A DNA stretch of 64,000 bases from Psychrosphaera haliotis (GTDB lineage Bacteria; Pseudomonadota; Gammaproteobacteria; Enterobacterales; Alteromonadaceae), in contig NZ_WOCD01000003.1 in NCBI RefSeq assembly GCF_009728465.1, forward strand, positions 682,001-746,000, in the 5' to 3' direction. Below the pieces are notes generated by a model. It did no database searches. It saw nothing but the letters and a program-made list of their open reading frames with translations, and was not told the DNA's origin. The position numbers were made by a program, and so were the translations under genes. This document shows positions 57,595 to 64,000 of this stretch, one piece after another. The first letter of the stretch is position 1. Each line of letters begins with the position of its first letter.

Positions 57595-58827
57595 ATGGAA
57601 AAGTTAGTCACCCCAATCAGCCAATCGAGTTCGAGCTGGTCTTCTGGTTTATATCAGAAGCTTATTTTCGCAGTTTTAGAACGCATTGAAGGTGTTGGAC
57701 TGACCATTCATGACCCACAGTTACCGGGCGATGGAAATCATTTTTTTGGACAGCGTGATGCTGAAATCCAAGCACAGTTAAATATTCACGACCAAGGTGT
57801 CTATAAATCACTAGCTACCGGCGGCAGTATTGCTGCGGCTGAAGCCTTTATTAATAATCAGTGGTCTAGCCCTAACTTAACTCGTTTAATTGAAGCTTTT
57901 GTTGTCTGTCAGCAACAACTTGACGAGCTGGAAAGCAAAATGTCATGGGCGACAAAATTAAAGAATAAACTTTTCCACCGTCGTAATAAAAACTCTCAAT
58001 CAGGCTCCAAAGAAAACATACTGGCGCATTACGACCTTGGTAATGATTTGTATACCCGTTTCTTAGATCCAGAAATGATGTACTCATCGGCCATTTATAG
58101 CAAAGAAGCCACGGATTTAGACGCGGCTCAATTAAACAAACTTAATTTGATTTGTCAGCGACTAGAGCTTACGAGCGATGACAGACTCGTTGAAATTGGT
58201 ACTGGCTGGGGTGGCTTAGCTATTTTTGCCGCTCAAAACTATGGTTGTCACGTGACAACTACTACCATTTCTGACGCGCAGCACGACTATGCTCAGGCAA
58301 GAATAGAAACGCTTGGCCTAGAAGATAAAATCACACTCTTAAAACGTGATTACCGAGAACTAACTGGCGAATACGACAAGCTTGTTTCAATTGAAATGAT
58401 TGAAGCTGTTGGCTTTGAGTACTACACCGAGTTCTTTAGCAAGTGTAATGCATTATTAAAACCAGGCGGCAAAATGTTGATTCAAGCTATCACCATTGCG
58501 GATCAACGCTTTGATCATTACCGCAGTAACGTCGACTTTATCCAGCGTTATATTTTCCCGGGCGGTTGTTTGCCAAGTATCGAGTTTATGAGCAAACACT
58601 TAAGACAAGATACCGACATGGTGCTTCATGAGCTTCATGACATTGGTTTAGATTACGCTCAAACGCTCAATGAGTGGCGAGTTCGTTTTAACAAGAACTG
58701 GCAAGAACTTACTGAGTATGGTTTTGATGAGCGTTTTCGTCGTTTATGGAACTATTACTTAAGTTACTGTGAAGGTGCATTTTTACAACGCGCCACCAGC
58801 ACGGTTCACTTTGTTGCTAGAAAATAG
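57595..58827 (+). CDS. cfa: Cyclopropane-fatty-acyl-phospholipid synthase family methyltransferase
   Basis: 410 residues. SAM-binding motif VEIGTGWGGLAIFAA, then EMIEAVGFEYYTEFF and the C-terminal FNKNWQEL and LWNYYLSYCEGAF segments. N-terminal lipid-binding domain about 1-120. Methylates double bonds of membrane lipids with SAM, likely protecting against singlet oxygen. Last gene of the operon, followed by a short tail duplication and a terminator. Confidence 0.95.
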   Translation: MEKLVTPISQSSSSWSSGLYQKLIFAVLERIEGVGLTIHDPQLPGDGNHFFGQRDAEIQAQLNIHDQGVYKSLATGGSIAAAEAFINNQWSSPNLTRLIEAFVVCQQQLDELESKMSWATKLKNKLFHRRNKNSQSGSKENILAHYDLGNDLYTRFLDPEMMYSSAIYSKEATDLDAAQLNKLNLICQRLELTSDDRLVEIGTGWGGLAIFAAQNYGCHVTTTTISDAQHDYAQARIETLGLEDKITLLKRDYRELTGEYDKLVSIEMIEAVGFEYYTEFFSKCNALLKPGGKMLIQAITIADQRFDHYRSNVDFIQRYIFPGGCLPSIEFMSKHLRQDTDMVLHELHDIGLDYAQTLNEWRVRFNKNWQELTEYGFDERFRRLWNYYLSYCEGAFLQRATSTVHFVARK

Positions 58828-58849
58828 AACTGATTGTTGCTAGAAAATA
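58811..58849. repeat. 16-bp direct duplication at the cfa 3' end
   Basis: TTGTTGCTAGAAAATA appears at 58811-58826, where it encodes the last residues and the stop region, and again at 58834-58849. The copies lie 23 bp apart. Probably a small slippage duplication. Confidence 0.85.
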
Positions 58850-58892
58850 AAACATACTGTCTACAATAACTTCAACAACTCTGCATACCTTC

Positions 58893-58921
58893 AAGGGCTA
58901 ATTTTATTAGCCCTTTTATTT
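58893..58921 (+). terminator. Terminator of the photo-oxidative effector operon
   Basis: AAGGGCTAAT and ATTAGCCCTT form a perfect 10-bp stem with a TTT loop, followed by TTATTTTTA. Confidence 0.88.
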
Positions 58922-59022
58922 TTAGTTAAATAATTGTCAAATATAGTAATTTTTATTTAACTCAGAATCAGCTCTCATGCTACGCTTATTCTAAATCCCT
59001 TTTACTCTTTTAGGTTCTTTTA

Positions 59023-59913
59023 GTGAGTCTATTTAACAGCCAATTATTTTTTAGTTTCCTTCTATTTTTAGCCGCATATTTAGCAAAAATAGGATTGATC
59101 AAACTTATTAATCGCAACGCCGGTACTAAATCAACAAACCGTCGTTTGCATATCAATACCGCCAAAAATGCCATCAACATGGTGTTTATTATTGCCTTGC
59201 TCATGTTATGGAGCAATGAATTACAAAACTTTGCACTGTCTATTGCAGCCTTTGTTGTCGCTATTGTTTTAGCAACGCGTGAACTTATTCAATGTTTCAT
59301 TGGTTTTTTATATATCAGCAGTACCAACCCATTCCGAGTGGGCGATTGGATCCAAACCAATAACCAATTTGGTGAAGTGGCGGAAACTGACTGGGCAAAA
59401 GTCACAATATTAGAAATTAGCGCTGATACCTATGCTTACACAGGCAAAACCATATTTTTACCAAACAACCAGCTCATGACGTTACCAATAAAAAACATGA
59501 ATTATATGAAGCGCTATATTAACCACTCATTTTCGGTGGTGATGGACTGCATAAAAACAAATCCATATGACTTAGTACCTAAGTTATATGCAAAAGCGGA
59601 AGGTTATTGTTTTGAGTTTACCGATGTTGCTCAGAGATATAATAAACTCATAGAGAATAGATTGGGCGTTCAAATTGCAGGACCTGCACCAACCATAAAG
59701 GTGCAAACAACGGACATTGGCAAAGTATCTTTTGTATTTTCTATTTTTTGTCCAACTAGCAAAGCAAAAAAGATTGAGCAATCACTGATTAGCGATTTCT
59801 ATACACTCTATTTTAAAGCACAGGAAAACGCGGAGGTTAATAGTCTCTCTGTAAGTGATGATAATGCGTTAATTCCTACCAACAATCAAAGCAACTCCGT
59901 GAGGAATACATAA
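59023..59913 (+). CDS. MscS-family channel protein (short form)
   Basis: 296 residues from a GTG start. Two or three helices in the first 95 residues, pore-type segment TRELIQCFIGFLYISSTNPF, and beta domain RVGDWIQTNNQFGEVAETDWAKVTILEI with FLPNNQLMTLPIKNM. It lacks the canonical Gly/Ala pore pattern of MscS, so channel function is likely but conductance unclear. Its stop overlaps the mgtE start by 1 bp, a translational coupling with magnesium transport. Confidence 0.85.
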   Translation: MSLFNSQLFFSFLLFLAAYLAKIGLIKLINRNAGTKSTNRRLHINTAKNAINMVFIIALLMLWSNELQNFALSIAAFVVAIVLATRELIQCFIGFLYISSTNPFRVGDWIQTNNQFGEVAETDWAKVTILEISADTYAYTGKTIFLPNNQLMTLPIKNMNYMKRYINHSFSVVMDCIKTNPYDLVPKLYAKAEGYCFEFTDVAQRYNKLIENRLGVQIAGPAPTIKVQTTDIGKVSFVFSIFCPTSKAKKIEQSLISDFYTLYFKAQENAEVNSLSVSDDNALIPTNNQSNSVRNT

Positions 59914-61268
59914 TGCTAAATGTAGACTCTCGTATTGACGTAATGAACCAAGTGCAAACTGCACTTAAAGCTTTAATTGAAGATGAAACAAGCTTTGCAT
60001 TGCCGCCTGAGACAAATGACTTTAGTGAAGATGACTGGGCATGGTTATTAGAAAGTTTAGTTAGCGAACAACGTATTCTAATTTGGCCGTTTTTAAAAAA
60101 TATTGATACCACGGCTGTTCTTGCTGGTATGCGAGAAGACGCCAGATTGCAGCTTGTTTCGTCACTTCCAAACAAAAGCGTTCATAAAGCACTAGCTAAT
60201 AGTGACGCTAGCCAGGTAATTGAAGTTCTTGATGTCTTACCTACAAGCGTCGCTAAAAAGTTCATTAAAAAATTATCTAAAGAAACACAAAATCACATTC
60301 GTGAGTCATTAAATTACACCGACGATCAAGTGGGACGATATGCTAATCACAACGTATTTACGGTAAACAAATCGGCGTCAGTAGAGTCCATATTATCTGA
60401 ACTAAAAAGCGTCGATTTACCAGAGTATACAGATACGTTTTTAGTTACTGATGAGCAAAACATTTTTATTGGCGAAATCACCATAAACGAATTGTTTAGC
60501 GCTGAGCCTCAAGACTTAGTGGCCAATATTGCTAAAACCTCAGTACATATTGTCAACGCTGACTTACCCTTGCTCGACGCCTCAAACTTATTAAAAAGTA
60601 CTAAAAAGTCGATGTTACCCGTTGTAACGGAAACCGGTGAATTACTAGGCCGTTTTGATATCAATGACGCCCTAGAGATATTTCAGGAACACTACGAAGC
60701 GCAAATTGCGCACTTAGGACAAGTAAGCGATGAAGATTTGTTTGCGCCTGTTGCGCTTAGTGCTCGACGCAGAGCCGTTTGGCTTGGTATCAACTTATTA
60801 ACGGCATTCATGGCATCTATTGTAATTGGTATTTTTGATAAGGTTGTAGCAGAAGTTGTGGCCCTTGCGGTACTAATGCCAATTGTCGCCAGCATGGGCG
60901 GCATTACAGGTAGCCAAACACTTACGCTGACAATAAGAGGATTGGCAACGGGTCAACTGGGTATCAATAACGTCTCGTCTTTAAAGCGAAAGGAAATAGC
61001 GGTTGCGGCGATAAATGGAGTTGCATGGTCGCTGCTCGTTGCGATCATTACTGGATTCTGGTTTGAAAATATCGCCCTTTCCATAATTATTGCGGGTGCG
61101 TTAATTGTAAATATGTTGGTAGCTGCGCTGTTCGGAATTCTAATTCCAGTTACCTTAGACCGAATGAAAATAGACCCAGCATTAGCAGGCTCGGTGATAC
61201 TTACTACCGTCACTGACATTGTTGGATTTTTTGTTTTCTTAGGTGCGGCATCCCTAATACTTATCTAA
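59913..61268 (+). CDS. mgtE: Magnesium transporter MgtE
   Basis: 451 residues: an N-terminal helical superhelix domain (about 20-130), a CBS pair (about 135-260), then five helices with the pore motifs LMPIVASMGGITGSQTLTLTIRG and DPALAGSVILTTVTDIVGFFVFLG. Mg2+ binding at the cytoplasmic domains closes the channel. The start codon shares a base with the preceding stop. Full length. Confidence 0.95.
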   Translation: MLNVDSRIDVMNQVQTALKALIEDETSFALPPETNDFSEDDWAWLLESLVSEQRILIWPFLKNIDTTAVLAGMREDARLQLVSSLPNKSVHKALANSDASQVIEVLDVLPTSVAKKFIKKLSKETQNHIRESLNYTDDQVGRYANHNVFTVNKSASVESILSELKSVDLPEYTDTFLVTDEQNIFIGEITINELFSAEPQDLVANIAKTSVHIVNADLPLLDASNLLKSTKKSMLPVVTETGELLGRFDINDALEIFQEHYEAQIAHLGQVSDEDLFAPVALSARRRAVWLGINLLTAFMASIVIGIFDKVVAEVVALAVLMPIVASMGGITGSQTLTLTIRGLATGQLGINNVSSLKRKEIAVAAINGVAWSLLVAIITGFWFENIALSIIIAGALIVNMLVAALFGILIPVTLDRMKIDPALAGSVILTTVTDIVGFFVFLGAASLILI

Positions 61269-61308
61269 ATGGCCCGTCAACGTTATTTAGGATAGGTCAC
61301 GTGTATAA

Positions 61309-61337
61309 AAAAAGCTCTGCATTACGCAGAGCTTTTT
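61309..61337 (+). terminator. Terminator between mgtE and nhaA (bidirectional)
   Basis: AAAAAAGCTCTG and CAGAGCTTTTTT pair around cattacg, with T runs on both strands. It can end both the plus-strand mgtE unit and the minus-strand nhaA transcript. Confidence 0.92.
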
Positions 61338-61406
61338 TATTCGTCACATTTAAAACAATAGGCGTTAAGATTAGCTGCCACTATCGAGTGTTTAGTTACT
61401 TTCCGT

Positions 61407-62607
61407 CTACTCTTTCACTTCAGTATCTGGCTCTTTGAGCGCTTTATTCAACACTAAGTAGCCTACAATACCACTTAACACTGAACCAACAATAATACCT
61501 AATCGTTCATCAAACAGCAGATCAACGCCAGTTTCTTCAAACGCTAACGAAACCAATAAACAAGCTCATAGTAAAACCGATACCACATAGCGCAGCGGTT
61601 CCGTATAGAGCCGCAAAGTTCATGCCTTTAGGAAGCTTCGCCAGTCCGATTTTAATTGCCAACCAACATAACCCAAATATACCAACCTGCTTACCTACAA
61701 ATAAACCTAACGCGATACCTACAGGAACCGGATGAAGTACTTGTTCAAAACCTACACCAGTTAAATTTAAGCCCGCATTAGCAAAGGCGAACACTGGGAG
61801 TACAAAAAAGGCGACAACCGAGTGCAGATCATGTTCTAACTCTTTAACGGGCGAAAATTCGGGATTTTTTTTGCTTCGCATTGGAATGAACATCGCTAGT
61901 AAAACACCCGCTAAGGTTGCGTGTACACCCGACTTCAGCGTTGCTATCCACATAATAATACCGATAAAAATATATGGACTGTATGACACAACATTCTTTT
62001 TATTAAGGTACGTAAGAACTGGGATACAAAGGGCCACAACAATTAATGCACCAATGGAAATCTTTGATGTGTAGAAAAACGCGATAATTAAGATAGCGCC
62101 TATATCATCGAATATTGCTAACGAGGTTAAAAATACCTTTAGTGCCACAGGGACTCTTGAGCCTAAAAGCGTTAGTACACCAAGTGCAAATGCAATGTCA
62201 GTTGCAGCAGGAATTGCCCAACCACTCAACGCCACCTCATTATCTATATTAAAATAAACATAAACTAAAGCAGGTACCAACATGCCGCCAATGGCCCCAA
62301 CGCCTGGCAAAATGATATTCCTCTTATCCGACAACTCCCCTTCTATCAGTTCACGCTTAAGCTCTAAACCAACTAAGAAAAAGAATACAGCCATCAAGCC
62401 ATCATTAATCCAAAGCAATAAAGGCTTGGCAATTTGCAATGCGCCAACTCTTATCTCAACGGGTGTTGATAACAACATTTCGTAATAGGTTACTAATGCT
62501 GTATTTGCACATACTATTGCTAAAATTGCCGCTAGGAATAGAAGTATCCCGCCCGATGATTCTGTTTTAAAAAACTGTACGATAAAATTATTATCAGTGT
62601 TGCTCAT
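61407..62607 (-). pseudogene. nhaA: Na+/H+ antiporter NhaA with a late frameshift
   Basis: The uninterrupted part (356 residues) covers NhaA up to [14 protein letters not shown], with the paired Asp in ATDIAFALG and FDDIGAI. The frame then stops early. Removing one T from TTT (AAA at 61550-61552 on plus) restores [23 protein letters not shown] and a last helix, giving about 399 residues, the normal length (E. coli 388). Without it, the last helix is lost. Exchanges sodium for protons at the inner membrane. It is either a real lesion or a sequence error; the same 9-mer context occurs in the Hsp70 lesion. Confidence 0.88.
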
Positions 62608-62762
62608 GTGTTTATTTTACATCCATTAAATTAGTTATCTTTATAATATACGTTACATTTCCATTTTTGTATTAATTCCGTCAATCGGTTAATGACCAAC
62701 CTAATTAGCTTTGCTAAAATGGCCGCCAACTTAAAAAGCTTTAACTTAAAATAGAGAGAAAG

Positions 62763-63248
62763 ATGAAAAGAGTTGCAATCGTGATGGGTTCACAATCAGA
62801 TGGACCAACAATGAAACACGCCGCCGACATGTTAAATAAATTCGGCATTGAATATCACGCTGAAGTTGTCTCCGCCCATCGAACTCCCCACCTTCTCCAA
62901 GAATTCTCAGAAACAGCAGCCGACAAAGGTTTTCAAGTTATTATCGCCGGTGCCGGTGGCGCCGCTCACCTGCCAGGCATGATTGCAGCATATACGCACT
63001 TACCAGTATTAGGTGTGCCGGTTAAATCAAGCAAACTAAGCGGTGTAGATTCGTTATACTCAATTGTTCAAATGCCAAAAGGTGTTGCAGTAGGAACCTT
63101 AGCCATTGGCGAAGCCGGTGCTGCAAACGCAGGATTGTTAGCTGCTCAAATCATTGGTTTAAATGATTCTGAAGTAACTGAAAAAGTTAAAGCATTCAGA
63201 TTAGAACAAACCCAAGACGTACTAAATAACCACAAATTAGACTTTTAA
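62763..63248 (+). CDS. purE: N5-carboxyaminoimidazole ribonucleotide mutase
   Basis: 161 residues, class I Pur[18 protein letters not shown] and the SAHRTP catalytic loop (His), then [14 protein letters not shown] and GVPVKSS are complete. Moves the carboxyl of N5-CAIR to make CAIR in purine synthesis. GAGAGA 5 bp before ATG. Followed by purK, the usual operon. Confidence 0.97.
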   Translation: MKRVAIVMGSQSDGPTMKHAADMLNKFGIEYHAEVVSAHRTPHLLQEFSETAADKGFQVIIAGAGGAAHLPGMIAAYTHLPVLGVPVKSSKLSGVDSLYSIVQMPKGVAVGTLAIGEAGAANAGLLAAQIIGLNDSEVTEKVKAFRLEQTQDVLNNHKLDF

Positions 63249-63280
63249 TTTTATCAACTATCCCAAATAAGTGAAAAGTG

Positions 63281-64000
63281 ATGGCGCCTCCATATTTTAG
63301 TAATAGCTCTTTAAATGACGACAACAACCTCGTTGTCATTCTTGGCCATGGTCAATTGGCCCGCATGATGTACCTTGAGTCTACTCAGCTTGGCTTAAAT
63401 ATTATTGCAGTGAATGCCAATACCCGAGAATGCGTAAACCCAGTTGATAAAACAGTTCTTAATATAACCCTTGATGAAGCTTTTGATGATGCCGCGGTTA
63501 TTACCTCTGAATTTGAACACCTTCCGTTAGACTTATTAGCTAAAGCAGAGCTCAGTGGCAAGTTTTTACCAAATGCAAAAGCCATACATGCTGGTGCAGA
63601 CCGTATCGTCGAGAAAAAACTTCTAGACTCAGTTAACGTGCGTCACTGTCAAAATGTGATTGTTAATGGACTTAGCGATCTTGATAAAGCATCAGAAACA
63701 CTTGGTGAGCGCATCATATTAAAAACCAGTCGCGACGGTTATGACGGTTATGGTCAATGGCGTATTTTCTCTCCTCAAGATTTAGTGGACGTAAAGTCAC
63801 AACTCAATGAGCATAATTTTGAAAAGATGCCTTTGGTAGCAGAACGTTGCATTAACTTTGAAAGAGAGCTTTCACTTGTTGGTGTTACTGACAAAAATGG
63901 TAATCATAAGTTTTATCCACTAACAGAAAATCATCATGCCGATGGTCAGTTAGTACTATCGCTGGCTCCAGCACCTAGAGTTACACTTGAGCTTGAACAG
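63281..64000 (+). CDS. purK: N5-carboxyaminoimidazole ribonucleotide synthase, cut by window edge
   Basis: 240 residues visible, open at the right edge. N-terminal VVILGHGQLARMMYLES, then ITSEFEHLPLDLL and the ATP-grasp segments IILKTSRDGYDGYGQW and ERCINFERELSLVG. ATP- and bicarbonate-dependent carboxylation of AIR, supplying PurE. 32 bp after purE. The start is ATG 63281, with a poor SD; GTG 63278 just before is also in frame. Confidence 0.92.
   Translation, partial: MAPPYFSNSSLNDDNNLVVILGHGQLARMMYLESTQLGLNIIAVNANTRECVNPVDKTVLNITLDEAFDDAAVITSEFEHLPLDLLAKAELSGKFLPNAKAIHAGADRIVEKKLLDSVNVRHCQNVIVNGLSDLDKASETLGERIILKTSRDGYDGYGQWRIFSPQDLVDVKSQLNEHNFEKMPLVAERCINFERELSLVGVTDKNGNHKFYPLTENHHADGQLVLSLAPAPRVTLELEQ

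Overview
The window looks like the chromosome of a marine gammaproteobacterium of the Alteromonadales type (Colwelliaceae/Pseudoalteromonadaceae relatives). This rests on A+T-rich DNA, the mltF/purL, guaB-guaA/xseA and purEK neighbourhoods, a one-piece tmRNA with the tag ANDENYALAA, and many Proteobacterial envelope genes. No phage, insertion sequence, tRNA, rRNA operon or CRISPR array is seen. The genus is an inference.

Layout. (1) 1-6200: a cell-wall MurNAc salvage cluster, with a secreted GH3 N-acetylglucosaminidase (cut by the left edge), a one-piece sugar kinase-MurNAc-6-P etherase fusion, a NamZ-type exo-N-acetylmuramidase carrying a (GTTGAT)19 insert, and a formyltransferase-like enzyme. 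(2) 6200-8800: a small SLT lipoprotein, then two tandem, mutually similar small-RNA genes with sigma-E-like promoters, ending against and inside the 3' end of gshA. This is the position and orientation in which E. coli carries the sigma-E sRNA micA. (3) 8.9-19 kb: purL, mltF, a 54-residue basic protein, tadA, two tiny membrane proteins, guaA and guaB. (4) 19-31 kb: a frameshifted S9 peptidase, xseA, a beta-lactamase-fold hydrolase, a frameshifted Hsp70-like protein, an M1 peptidase with a DUF6702 partner, a MerC-like protein behind a Zur-like palindrome, a heme-oxygenase-like protein lacking the ligand His, and an MscS channel. (5) 31-37 kb: a tripartite RND efflux operon with a frameshifted outer-membrane gene. 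(6) 37-49.5 kb: a solute-binding protein paired with a hybrid histidine kinase, a CNNM protein, an EEP enzyme plus DUF2254 protein, ssrA, an unknown membrane protein, and a Kef antiporter with its flavoprotein. (7) 49.6-58.9 kb: a photo-oxidative (singlet oxygen) stress regulon: LON-domain protein, ECF sigma factor, ChrR anti-sigma, YbgA, photolyase, NTF2-like, SDR, FAD oxidoreductase, DUF1365 and Cfa. (8) 59-64 kb: MscS, mgtE, a frameshifted nhaA, purE and a partial purK.

The most interesting signals are regulatory. Three promoters at the photo-oxidative locus share exactly TGATC-N16-TCGTAA: before the LON-domain gene, before the sigma gene, and before ybgA, where a perfect FNR-type palindrome overlaps the -35. 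Two tandem MicA-like sRNA candidates sit beside gshA with sigma-E elements at identical spacing. Four otherwise normal genes each need a single-base indel to be read through, and two of these occur in the same 9-mer (TTGGTTTCG). That points either to sequence error or to active gene decay. Comparisons with E. coli, Rhodobacter or Bacillus are from memory; no search was run.
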